Of a stretch of DNA of 12,478 nucleotides, positions 1-6,029 are shown one piece after another. Made by a program: the position numbers and the translations under genes. The stretch comes from Microcaldota archaeon. GTDB taxonomy: Archaea > Micrarchaeota > Micrarchaeia > Micrarchaeales > Micrarchaeaceae. Location: contig JAKBRD010000001.1 of the NCBI GenBank assembly GCA_021834865.1, positions 72,842-85,319 on the forward strand, written 5' to 3'. The notes under the pieces are model-generated. The model saw only the letters and a list, made by a program, of their open reading frames with translations. It searched no databases and was not told the DNA's origin. The stretch's first letter is position 1. Each line of letters begins with the position of its first letter.

Positions 1-375
1 CCCGAGGATGTGGAAGTGCAAAAGCTGAATTTCGAGAGCTTCTACGCACAGCTCAAGGCGCTTAACAGGATGGGCCCGCTCAAAAGCGTTTTCGGAATGC
101 TTGGCGCATCGGATATGCCAAAGGACGTTATAGAAAAGGGCGAGGAAAAGCTCGGAAAATACAAGGTAATAATATCTTCAATGACGAAGGAGGAGCGCCT
201 CGACGAGCACATACTGCATCAGGACGGTCGCATAAGGAGGATAGCGCTCGGAAGCGGAACATCCGAAAAGGAAGTAAGGGAGCTGCTTTCAGACTTCGCA
301 AAAATGAAGAAATCGTTCAACATGTTGAAAAACGACAGGAATATGAAAAGATTTATGTCAAAATTTTCGGGCTGA
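1..375 (+). CDS. srp54: Signal recognition particle protein SRP54, C-terminal M domain (5' partial)
   Basis: The reading frame is open from the first base of the window, so the gene starts outside; 124 codons remain, ending in TGA at 373-375. SRP54 binds 7S RNA and signal sequences of nascent chains and delivers ribosomes to the membrane translocon. Visible here is the M domain: a 'GPLKSVFGMLG' segment (compare the family's GPLxxVxGMxPG), then 'DGRIRRIALGSGTSEKEVRELL', which matches the conserved RRxRIAxGSGTSxxEVxxLL element of the RNA-binding helices, followed by a Met/Lys-rich tail ending in KFSG. The NG GTPase domain is not in the window. A GTG at position 10 could be misread as a start, but the frame continues upstream with no stop. 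Its functional partner secY lies at 6034-7488. Confidence is high on family; the call is partial because of the window edge. Confidence 0.95.
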   Translation, partial: PEDVEVQKLNFESFYAQLKALNRMGPLKSVFGMLGASDMPKDVIEKGEEKLGKYKVIISSMTKEERLDEHILHQDGRIRRIALGSGTSEKEVRELLSDFAKMKKSFNMLKNDRNMKRFMSKFSG

Positions 376-377
376 TA

Positions 378-413
378 AAAAGCATAAAAAAAGAAAAAAA
401 GAAAAAGAGCAAC
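378..413 (-). terminator. T-rich termination tract downstream of the lysine-rich peptide gene
   Basis: Read on the minus strand this stretch is a run of T tracts separated by single C bases, directly after the stop codon at 425-427. Archaeal RNA polymerase terminates at oligo-T tracts, so it would end the minus-strand transcript just before srp54. On the plus strand the same bases are A-rich and do not look like a terminator for srp54. Confidence 0.45.
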
Positions 414-424
414 GGATAACAACC

Positions 425-511
425 TTATCTCTTTTTCTTCGAAGACTTTGACTTTGGTTTAGACTTCTTTGTGCTTTTCTTTGAAGTCTTCTTTTTTGCT
501 GCCTTTGCCAT
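425..511 (-). CDS. Small lysine-rich basic peptide (28 aa), possible nucleic-acid-binding protein
   Basis: An ATG at 509-511 (minus strand) opens 28 codons ending in TAA at 425-427. The product begins MAKAAKKKTSKK and ends SSKKKR: 14 Lys and 1 Arg out of 28, the rest Ala, Ser, Thr and Pro, and no acidic residue. Composition resembles the C-terminal tails of histone H1 and basic tails of ribosomal or DNA-binding proteins. A GTGA element 9 nt before the ATG fits the archaeal anti-Shine-Dalgarno, a TATA-like TTTTTATAG lies about 45 nt upstream on the same strand, and a T-rich tract follows the stop. The gene is convergent to srp54 and divergent from the DRG GTPase gene. I do not recognise a named family. 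Binding to nucleic acid is inferred from charge only; chance A-rich sequence in an intergenic gap is the alternative. Confidence 0.55.
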   Translation of the reverse strand: MAKAAKKKTSKKSTKKSKPKSKSSKKKR

Positions 512-650
512 TTATCTCACTTTTAAACCTATGCATACTACAAAAGTAATCTATAAAAAATATACTGAATAAAATAAACTATAAAATGAATTAAATTTTA
601 TCTTCATATACATTAATTTATCAAAGTAAATTAATTTTATAAGTGTAATA
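512..650. promoter_or_regulatory. AT-rich divergent intergenic region with promoters for both flanking genes
   Basis: About 140 bases of very AT-rich sequence separate the minus-strand peptide gene from the plus-strand GTPase gene. CTATAAAAAATATA at 551-564 reads on the minus strand as a TATA box that would start transcription near 530. AAAGTAAATTAATTTTAT near 623-640 lies roughly 20-28 nt before the ATG at 651, as expected for a leaderless plus-strand transcript. No RNA gene was seen here. Confidence 0.4.
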
Positions 651-1754
651 ATGGACAAAAAGGAAGCCGTAAGTCAAAGGCTCGAAGAACTTGAAGAAGA
701 ACTTTCGAAGACAAAGGACAACAAGGCCACCAACAAGCATCTTGCAAAGCTGCGTTCCAAGGTCGCCGAGGCGCGCCGCGACCTGGTAGAAGCGGGAAAA
801 CGGCAGCACGGCAAGGGTTTTTTCATAAAAAAGACCGGGGATTCCACAATATCGCTTCTCGGATTCCCGAGCGCCGGAAAGTCATCCCTGCTTAACATGC
901 TTACAAATTCGAGGTCAAAAACCGCTGCATACGCGTTTACAACGACAACGATAATACCCGGGACCATGATATACAACGGCGCGCACATACAGGTGCTGGA
1001 CATGCCTGGCATAATAGAAGACGCGCATCTCGGCAAGGGCGGCGGAAAGGCCGTGATAGCGCAGATGCGCGTTTCGGACCTTGTGGTCTTTGTGATAGAT
1101 GCTACCAACGCCTGGCAGCTTGACGCACTTATGACGGAACTGAAGGGCCTCAATATACACATAAATGAGCAAAAACCCCGCATTTCGATAATAAAGAAGA
1201 ATGATGCCAACGGGATAATGCTGGAAGTAAACAAATCCGGGCTGCTCGAGGATGACATAAAGGCAATACTCAATGCATTTGGCATATTCAAGGCAATAGT
1301 CAAGATATGGGACAGGGTAAATGAGGACGACCTTATAGCGATAATATCCGAAAAGGCATATTACATGAGGGGCATAATAGCCCTGAACAAGGTAGACCTG
1401 CTGGGGCAGAACAAAAACATACAATCGGATATTTCAAAGCGCTACCCAATGCAGGTTTTTCCGATAAGTGCAACTACTGGCCATGGAATAAACGAATTGA
1501 AAGTAGGGATATACGAGAATCTTGGCATAATGAGGATATTCCTAAAACCTAAAATAGGTGGAGATTCCGAACCAATTATAATAAGCAAGAATGCCACCGT
1601 CGGCGAGCTGGCCGGAAAAATACACACGTCAATAGTTGACGAGCTGAAATGTGCATTTGTTGACGGCCCCAGCGTGAAATTCAGGAACCAGCGCGTAGGG
1701 GTAAAGCACGTACTGCGTGACAGGGACACTGTTACGTTCATAAAGGAAAGATGA
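651..1754 (+). CDS. Rbg/DRG family GTP-binding protein with TGS domain (OBG-type GTPase)
   Basis: This 367-residue protein has the order typical of DRG proteins: an N-terminal charged coiled-coil/HTH-like region (about 1-60), a G domain with an S5D2-like insertion, and a C-terminal TGS domain (about 298-366). GTPase motifs are intact: G1 GFPSAGKSS at 71-79, the switch I threonines TTTT at 97-100, G3 DMPG at 117-120, G4 NKVD at 246-249 and G5 SAT at 273-275. A glycine- and lysine-rich GKGGGK follows G3, as in DRG proteins. Length matches archaeal and eukaryotic DRGs. Such proteins associate with ribosomes and are implicated in translation; the exact role is not settled. ATG at 651 is chosen because it precedes the conserved N-terminal helix and lies at leaderless distance from a TATA-like element. 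Downstream it is followed by its own intergenic promoter, so it is probably monocistronic. Confidence 0.93.
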   Translation: MDKKEAVSQRLEELEEELSKTKDNKATNKHLAKLRSKVAEARRDLVEAGKRQHGKGFFIKKTGDSTISLLGFPSAGKSSLLNMLTNSRSKTAAYAFTTTTIIPGTMIYNGAHIQVLDMPGIIEDAHLGKGGGKAVIAQMRVSDLVVFVIDATNAWQLDALMTELKGLNIHINEQKPRISIIKKNDANGIMLEVNKSGLLEDDIKAILNAFGIFKAIVKIWDRVNEDDLIAIISEKAYYMRGIIALNKVDLLGQNKNIQSDISKRYPMQVFPISATTGHGINELKVGIYENLGIMRIFLKPKIGGDSEPIIISKNATVGELAGKIHTSIVDELKCAFVDGPSVKFRNQRVGVKHVLRDRDTVTFIKER

Positions 1755-1774
1755 GCCCAAGTCAGCCCATGGAT

Positions 1775-1784
1775 AAAAATATAT
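1775..1784 (+). promoter_or_regulatory. TATA box of the winged-helix gene
   Basis: AAAAATATAT sits between the DRG stop codon (1752-1754) and the next gene. At the usual spacing of about 26 nt the transcript would begin near 1805. That is after the ATG at 1799 and just before the GGAGGT at 1807-1812, which supports translation from 1817. Confidence 0.45.
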
Positions 1785-1806
1785 GCTTATAATCAGATAT
1801 GTCTGC

Positions 1807-1812
1807 GGAGGT
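1807..1812 (+). promoter_or_regulatory. Strong Shine-Dalgarno GGAGGT deciding the start of the winged-helix gene
   Basis: GGAGGT is followed by four A residues and ATG at 1817. The secY start has the same arrangement (GCGGAGGTAA-n-AATG), so this is probably the organism's consensus. It rules in the 1817 start over the in-frame ATG at 1799, which has no such element. Confidence 0.7.
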
Positions 1813-1816
1813 AAAA

Positions 1817-2257
1817 ATGGCGATAAAATATTGGGAATTCGAAGATGCGCCTTTCAGGGAGAAGGTCAAGAGCCCAAGGGTTGCGGACATTGCAAGGATA
1901 TTCTTCGAAAACGAGACCGAGGCGTACAGGTTCGCCGTACTCTTAAGCATGGCAAAGAAGGGCGGGCTGCGGCTCAAGGATGTCCCTGAAGGAATACCGG
2001 TCGCCACGGCAAAGAGATACCTGGATTATGCAGTCCAACTGGGCCTGCTGAAGCACGAAAATTCAATATACGAGCTTACGGACAGGTATTCTAAGCCTTT
2101 TAGGAACATAGCATCTTACATAAAGGCATGGATGGAGACGCCTTTGGAAGAGGATCTCTCGGCAGAGTTTGTTAATGCGAAGCAGGGGAAGCAGGACAAA
2201 AGGGGAGGAAGAAGCCAAAAAGAAAGCGCGGATTCGGGCCCGGCGGGAATTCCATAA
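1817..2257 (+). CDS. Winged helix-turn-helix domain protein
   Basis: The 146-residue product has a predicted winged-helix DNA-binding fold over about residues 20-92. A helix 'NETEAYRFAVLLSMAKKGGLRLKDV' is followed by a recognition-helix-like 'PVATAKRYLDYAVQLGLLKH' and a wing strand 'NSIYELTDRY'. This is the pattern of archaeal ArsR/MarR-like regulators, where a short LGLL(x)n YxLT segment ends the domain. A C-terminal helix (92-118) could mediate dimerisation. The last about 25 residues are low-complexity (Gln, Lys, Gly, Ser). Part of that tail is encoded antisense to the acceptor and T stems of the tRNA-Arg gene (2235-2341), and the stop codon TAA at 2255-2257 lies inside the tRNA intron, so the tail is probably not under strong protein-level constraint. 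Target genes and ligand are unknown. The start is set by the Shine-Dalgarno at 1807. Confidence 0.7.
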   Translation: MAIKYWEFEDAPFREKVKSPRVADIARIFFENETEAYRFAVLLSMAKKGGLRLKDVPEGIPVATAKRYLDYAVQLGLLKHENSIYELTDRYSKPFRNIASYIKAWMETPLEEDLSAEFVNAKQGKQDKRGGRSQKESADSGPAGIP

Positions 2258-2341
2258 CATTAGCGAACCGCTAAACTTATTTTGAACCCGCGACCATCAG
2301 CTTAGAAGGCTGCTGCTCTGTCCAAGCTGAGCTACGGGCCC
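2235..2341 (-). tRNA. tRNA-Arg (anticodon UCU) with a T-loop intron
   Basis: Read on the minus strand from 2341: acceptor GGGCCCG, TA, D stem GCTC/GAGC around a GG-containing loop, A26, anticodon stem GCAGC/GCTGA (outermost 27-43 pair is a G-A mismatch), loop CTTCTAA with anticodon TCT, variable TGGTC, T stem GCGGG. The T loop TTCAAA is then interrupted for 32 nt and resumes as T, CCCGC, CGGGCCC and discriminator G at 2235. Removing 2249-2280 gives a canonical 75-nt tRNA with T loop TTCAAAT and fully paired T and acceptor stems. CCA is not encoded. The 5' end directly abuts the tatD stop codon (2342-2344) on the same strand, so it may be co-transcribed with tatD and released by RNase P. Its 3' end overlaps the plus-strand winged-helix gene by 23 nt. 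It decodes AGA (and AGG by wobble). Confidence 0.93.
2249..2280 (-). other. 32-nt archaeal tRNA intron at position 59/60 (T loop), bulge-helix-bulge type
   Basis: The junction folds as a strict bulge-helix-bulge. The T stem is the exon helix. TTCA of the 5' exon pairs with TGGA near the intron's 3' end (one U-G wobble), giving the 4-bp central helix. The 3-nt bulges are AAA (5' side) and ATT (3' side). TAA/TTA and then TTAGCG/CGCTAA with a GTT loop form the intron helix. Cutting after the second bulge nucleotide on each side leaves exactly the TTCAAAT loop. This fits archaeal EndA splicing; the exact ends follow from that rule. Confidence 0.88.
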
Positions 2342-3142
2342 TTAAATCCGTCGAATTAGATTGTGCACGCCAATATTAAAGAACCTTTTCGTATTGTCTG
2401 CTATCTTAACGGCGCAGCTTTCGAAATCCATGCCCTTGGCTTTGGCAATCAGCATTACTGACTTGTCAATGTCATATACGTGCATGCCTGCTGTTGGAGA
2501 ATCAGTCTCTGCCATTATGTTTGATATTGGTATCGGCTCAATGGCTGCCATTCTTTTTGCTGAGTGCATTGGTGGCACGGAGACCATAAATCCCATTTTT
2601 GCCACCCTTTCGGCCTGCTCTGCATTCCCTTCAAAAAAGTGGATATGGGCTTTCTTTATCGCCGATGCGCCGAGAATATCCAAGACGTCGTCCAACGCGT
2701 CCCTAGAATGGACGCTGGCGGGCTTGTCGAGCTCTATCGCAAGATTCACGAACTTTTTGAAGACTTCTTTTTGCCTTTCCCTATCCTTTTCGCTGTTTGC
2801 AAATTTGTAATCAAGCCCTATCTCTCCTATTGCGGATACGCTCTTTGCATTGGCCCTTATCAAGTTTACGTTGTAATCGATCTCGTTATCCGCCATCTTC
2901 AGGGCATTTTCTGGATGGACGCCCAAAGCCACGAACACTCCCGAGCGCCATATTTCTCCAATTATTGACATGTTTGACTTGGTGTCTACCCCGTTGACTA
3001 TCAAGGCCGTGACTCCGCGGCTGTTTGCTATGTCCAGCTCCTCATCGCTAAGAAAGTCCGGATGGCAATGTGCATCTATCAACTCCAGCTTCTGCTTGTA
3101 CTTGAAGTCTTCATTTTTAGCGCTAAGCTGCGTTAATGCCAT
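2342..3142 (-). CDS. tatD: TatD-family metal-dependent hydrolase (3'-5' DNase)
   Basis: The 266-residue product is a TIM-barrel amidohydrolase-superfamily enzyme of the TatD type, two-metal nucleases acting on DNA 3' ends and implicated in DNA repair or turnover. Metal ligands visible in order are H25 and H27 (DAHCHP, 23-28), E107 (GEIGLDY, 106-112), H145 (VHSRDA, 144-149), H168 (HIHFF, 166-170) and D214 (ETDSP, 212-216). The conserved ALGVHPE is at 72-78. Length is normal for the family. The first about 18 residues (polar, before KLELIDAH) exceed the usual N-terminus, but ATG at 3140-3142 has a GAGGAT element 9 nt upstream on the minus strand, so I keep it. The gene is divergent from the DUF929 operon, and the tRNA-Arg gene begins at the base after its stop codon. 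TatD is named after the bacterial tat locus but is not needed for Tat export. Confidence 0.92.
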   Translation of the reverse strand: MALTQLSAKNEDFKYKQKLELIDAHCHPDFLSDEELDIANSRGVTALIVNGVDTKSNMSIIGEIWRSGVFVALGVHPENALKMADNEIDYNVNLIRANAKSVSAIGEIGLDYKFANSEKDRERQKEVFKKFVNLAIELDKPASVHSRDALDDVLDILGASAIKKAHIHFFEGNAEQAERVAKMGFMVSVPPMHSAKRMAAIEPIPISNIMAETDSPTAGMHVYDIDKSVMLIAKAKGMDFESCAVKIADNTKRFFNIGVHNLIRRI

Positions 3143-3222
3143 AAAAATATCCTCAAGTTAAAAACATACTACAAAAGATATATATTCTTTATTTTAAAAT
3201 ATACTTAAATACGGTTTTGGTA
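3143..3222. promoter_or_regulatory. Divergent promoter region between tatD and the DUF929 operon
   Basis: This 80-base AT-rich stretch holds TTTAAAATATA at 3193-3203, centred about 26 nt before the ATG at 3223, which suggests a leaderless transcript for the plus-strand operon. On the minus strand the bases next to tatD include a GAGGAT ribosome-binding site, and an AT-rich block near 3170-3200 can serve as its promoter. Confidence 0.45.
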
Positions 3223-4218
3223 ATGGAATCCCGAATGCCTGATAGAAAGCCTAAATCCAAGGCACGCCACATTAATCAGTCTGTTGCGGAACTTTCGAGG
3301 CAGAAGAATTACTACAAGTGGAGTAGCATAGTTCTTTTGATCATAGTAATAATCCTCGCATTCTCAATTGCAAATCCGCTCAAGCCTGCGAATGAGCATT
3401 TCGGCTCAAGGCTTACCAACATAGACGTTCCATTCAGCCCTCAATACTTGTCGATAATAAACAATGCCCCTAATTCATATTTCAACACTGCAGCCCTGAA
3501 GCTTCTCAACGGTTCGCTAACCGACGAGATAATAGACACGCCCCCTACTTTAAAGTCAAATAATACTTTCGTGGTAAACGGAAAGCCCAGTGTGATATAT
3601 ATAGGCGCAATCTCCTGCGTATTCTGCGGAGAGAACAGGTGGGCGATGGCACTTGCCCTGTCGCGCTTTGGCAATTTTTCGAAGCTGTACGAAGGCTACA
3701 GCAGCTTCGGCGACCATGACGTTCCTACTATATATTGGAACAACGACAACTACACAATTCCAGAGGGAGTGGGCTTCGGCAACTACTACAGCAGCAAATA
3801 TATAAACTTTATATCTGCAGACTATGAATCCCCAATAGTGGACGGATTTGAGGTACAGCCTCTATCCTATTTTGTAAGCCAAGCACCTAATGCCACGTAC
3901 AAGTCGGCAATGTCATTCATGAACTCTACTAACGATTTCCAAGGCACGCCGTTTACCTTCTGGGGAAAAGTCCTTGTCCCAGGGGCTACCGGGATAGTTT
4001 TCGGAAATACAACCCCTGATACGTCAACCCTTCCACTGACAAACGAAACGCACGCACAGGTATTGTCACAGCTCAAGAACTTCAACGATCAGTTCGCCTG
4101 GGGCGAGTACGCGGCTGCTGACGTATATGTGGCCTACCTGTGCCCATCGCTTAATAATACTCCGCCGGTTTGCCAGTTGCAGGGAATAAAGGATCTTGAG
4201 TCTGCCATGGGTGTTTGA
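3223..4218 (+). CDS. DUF929-family membrane-anchored thioredoxin-fold protein (CxxC)
   Basis: The 331-residue product has a basic cytoplasmic N-terminus, one membrane helix (about 34-50, WSSIVLLIIVIILAFSIA) and a large external domain. The family hallmark is clear: 'VIYIGAISCVFCGENRWAMALALSRFGNF', matching DUF929's YIGAxYCPxCAxERWxLxxALSRFG. The CVFC pair is at 132-135, in the position of a thioredoxin-type active site. Two further cysteines lie near the C-terminus (about 307 and 317). Eight N-x-S/T sequons in the external part fit an N-glycosylated surface protein. It is the first gene of a three-gene operon: its TGA (4216-4218) is directly followed by the ATG of the next gene. A disulfide oxidoreductase or isomerase role outside the membrane is inferred from fold and location; the family's function is officially unknown. 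The start at 3223 fits leaderless spacing; a TTG at 3217 is the alternative. Confidence 0.85.
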   Translation: MESRMPDRKPKSKARHINQSVAELSRQKNYYKWSSIVLLIIVIILAFSIANPLKPANEHFGSRLTNIDVPFSPQYLSIINNAPNSYFNTAALKLLNGSLTDEIIDTPPTLKSNNTFVVNGKPSVIYIGAISCVFCGENRWAMALALSRFGNFSKLYEGYSSFGDHDVPTIYWNNDNYTIPEGVGFGNYYSSKYINFISADYESPIVDGFEVQPLSYFVSQAPNATYKSAMSFMNSTNDFQGTPFTFWGKVLVPGATGIVFGNTTPDTSTLPLTNETHAQVLSQLKNFNDQFAWGEYAAADVYVAYLCPSLNNTPPVCQLQGIKDLESAMGV

Positions 4219-4746
4219 ATGGGTGTTTACGAAACGTTTAGGGTGCTTTACATAAGAAAGCCAAAATACATTGCGCTGAACATCGCAGCCTTTTTCATAT
4301 ACTACTTCGTGATGAGGGGTATAGTCCTTATCGACAACAAGATAATACTTTTCAACAACAATGCCTCAGAATACCTGTTCTATCTGATAGCAATAACCTC
4401 ATCGGTTCTCGTCACATTGGCCATATATTCTGCCTTCAATACGAAAAACAACAGAGCCAAGGTATCTGCGCCGGTCTCCGGGAGCGCAGTGGCTCTGGCC
4501 GGAAGTTTCGCGGTAAGCTGCGGTTGCAGCTTCTCTGCACTTTCGTATCTTGCCGTAATAGGGCTGAGTACAGGCTCGATTATAAGCCTAGACACAACTA
4601 TAGCGAATTACGAGACTCCGCTAATGCTTGCTGCGCTCGTACTAAACCTTGTAATACTTGGGTACTATTCAAGCAAGCTTTCAAAACCCTCATGCGCAAT
4701 AAGGAAGCCCAAGAAATCAGGGAATAGGCGAAAACAGGTAAGATGA
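4219..4746 (+). CDS. Four-helix membrane protein with Cys-Gly-Cys motif, partner of the DUF929 protein
   Basis: The 175-residue protein shows four hydrophobic segments at about 17-37, 50-72, 86-118 and 133-151, with a basic C-terminal tail (KPKKSGNRRKQ). The third segment carries 'AVSCGCSFSALSYLAVIGLSTG', with cysteines at 101 and 103 in or near the membrane; a third cysteine is at 159. I do not recognise a named family. A cysteine pair in a small polytopic protein encoded directly after an external CxxC thioredoxin-fold protein is reminiscent of electron-transfer partners such as CcdA, DsbB or VKOR, but the sequence does not match those families by eye. The role as membrane redox partner is therefore inference from context. 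ATG at 4219 follows the upstream stop with no gap, implying translational coupling, and the next gene starts 1 nt after its TGA. Confidence 0.75.
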   Translation: MGVYETFRVLYIRKPKYIALNIAAFFIYYFVMRGIVLIDNKIILFNNNASEYLFYLIAITSSVLVTLAIYSAFNTKNNRAKVSAPVSGSAVALAGSFAVSCGCSFSALSYLAVIGLSTGSIISLDTTIANYETPLMLAALVLNLVILGYYSSKLSKPSCAIRKPKKSGNRRKQVR

Positions 4747-4747
4747 A

Positions 4748-5923
4748 ATGGCAGCAAAACGCCAAAATGACAAGAAAAGAAAACGTCAAATACATCAAGC
4801 CCATGCAAAAAACCCTTCAACATCAAGCGCAGCAGATAAAAATCCAAGAAAAGCAGGCGCTACAAAAATTGCTAAATCCAAGGTGCAAAAGCGCAGCCTG
4901 TCCACAAAAAAAGTCCAGAAAGCAGGCAAGGTTAAATTGCCACGCGCAAAAAGAGAAGTCGAGCCTCAGGTGGCGAATTACACTCCGGAGCCTCCAGATT
5001 CATACAACCATGCAATCATAAAGAACCTGCTCGCACAGCGCAGCGGCGATGAAAGCGTCGTTTCTTCAGAGGCCATAATGTTTTCAAAGCTCATCATGTA
5101 TTTGAGCATGCCTGCAAGTGAGCAATACCGGTCAGGATTCAGGCTGGGCAAGCTGTATTACAGCCAAGCCGTAAGCTCAAGGCCCAAATGGTACGAAGAT
5201 TCAATCCCTGGGCTCGCGAAGTTTTTCCAGAAGCTAGGCTATGCTGCAAAATACGGGATATCAAGGCATGGCAGTCCTACCATAACTTTAAAATCGAATT
5301 CAAGCATTAAGCTTGGCTTCAACGTTCATTCGTTTGAGGCAGGCATAATATCTGGTTTTCTCAGCAGCGCCAGGAACTCTTATATGGCAATGCACGAAAG
5401 CGAGTGTGCATGCAATGGCGCGGAAGAATGCGTATTCGAGCCAGGCCAAAAGGACGAATCTATAATAAATAAAAATACGTTGATGAGGAATTTTGCAAAG
5501 CATCTCGCCACTTCCCACATCAAAAAGAGGGAACACGGGGATTTCTCTTGGATATACAACGCGATTATACTCTCAACAGTAAAGCACGTAAGAGGTCCGA
5601 TTCCAGAAATGCGCCTTCTGGGCGAATACGCCAATAAGGAATTCGGTTTCGATGAGTCAAATTCCGGGAACCCTGTGCGCATGATTTCAGAAATAATGCG
5701 CTCAGTATCTGCTTCAAGCAACTCCGAATACGATAAATCTGCGATAAAATTTACCTTCGATCCCCTTAATTCGGATTCACGCTATATGGACTCTCTGGAA
5801 AAGTTTGCTTCAGGTCTGACCAACGGCGCAGCCAAAATATCCATAAATCTCTCAAACACTGGGCTTTCCTATGACCTTGTGATAAGCTTTGGCGCAAAGC
5901 TTTTAAAACTGAAGAATAAATAA
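4748..5923 (+). CDS. V4R-domain protein with basic N-terminal tail
   Basis: The 391-residue protein has three parts. Residues 1-75 are low complexity and strongly basic (Lys, Arg, Gln, Ala, Ser). Residues about 85-232 form a V4R (4-vinyl reductase-type, small-molecule-binding) domain ending in the recognisable 'NVHSFEAGIISGFLSSA' (192-207) and a Cys cluster ESECACNGAEECVFEPG with C220, C222 and C228, the usual metal- or ligand-site end of V4R domains. Residues about 235-391 form a further alpha/beta region that I do not recognise. No membrane segment is visible. V4R domains bind hydrocarbons, tetrapyrrole intermediates or act as sensors; the ligand here is unknown. It is the last gene of the tight operon starting at 3223 (1-nt gap, possible coupling), so it may report on or serve the redox pair upstream. 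The basic tail suggests nucleic-acid or membrane-lipid contact. Confidence 0.75.
   Translation: MAAKRQNDKKRKRQIHQAHAKNPSTSSAADKNPRKAGATKIAKSKVQKRSLSTKKVQKAGKVKLPRAKREVEPQVANYTPEPPDSYNHAIIKNLLAQRSGDESVVSSEAIMFSKLIMYLSMPASEQYRSGFRLGKLYYSQAVSSRPKWYEDSIPGLAKFFQKLGYAAKYGISRHGSPTITLKSNSSIKLGFNVHSFEAGIISGFLSSARNSYMAMHESECACNGAEECVFEPGQKDESIINKNTLMRNFAKHLATSHIKKREHGDFSWIYNAIILSTVKHVRGPIPEMRLLGEYANKEFGFDESNSGNPVRMISEIMRSVSASSNSEYDKSAIKFTFDPLNSDSRYMDSLEKFASGLTNGAAKISINLSNTGLSYDLVISFGAKLLKLKNK
5901..5908 (+). promoter_or_regulatory. Possible secY TATA box within the end of the V4R gene
   Basis: TTTTAAAA lies in the last codons of the V4R gene. At usual spacing the transcript would begin near 5930, giving secY a leader of about 100 nt that contains the inverted repeat at 5933-5989. 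Confidence 0.3.
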
Positions 5924-5932
5924 CCTAAAATG

Positions 5933-5989
5933 CTGGTGTTTCTCTGGGAACTGGCTTAAGGATAGCTTACAACTAAAGCGCCACACCAG
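5933..5989 (+). other. Inverted repeat in the secY leader, possible structured RNA element
   Basis: CTGGTGT at 5933-5939 is complementary to ACACCAG at 5983-5989. Inside, TGGC (5952-5955) can pair with GCCA (5980-5983), and GCTT can pair with AAGC. The closed region would sit about 35 nt before the secY Shine-Dalgarno. No tRNA or C/D box pattern was found in it. It may be a leader regulatory structure or an unrecognised small RNA. Confidence 0.35.
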
Positions 5990-6023
5990 AAATTCGACCA
6001 CAGCAACAACGAAACTCGACAGC

Positions 6024-6029
6024 GGAGGT
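6024..6029 (+). promoter_or_regulatory. Shine-Dalgarno GGAGGT of secY
   Basis: GGAGGT is followed by AACA and ATG at 6034, with the same spacing as the site at 1807. It fixes the secY start. Confidence 0.75.

Noticed and set aside
674..1303. 209-codon minus-strand frame inside the DRG GTPase gene
   Set aside because: The plus-strand frame encodes an intact GTPase with all motifs; the antisense product is Ser/Phe-rich low-complexity sequence typical of shadow frames.
1799..1816. ATG 1799 as start of the winged-helix gene
   Set aside because: The GGAGGT at 1807-1812 serves ATG 1817, and the predicted transcript start (near 1805) lies after 1799.
4743..5021. 92-codon plus-strand frame overlapping the start of the V4R gene in another phase
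   Set aside because: Its Lys/Gln-rich product arises from the A-rich sequence coding the V4R tail; the V4R frame continues through into a recognisable domain.
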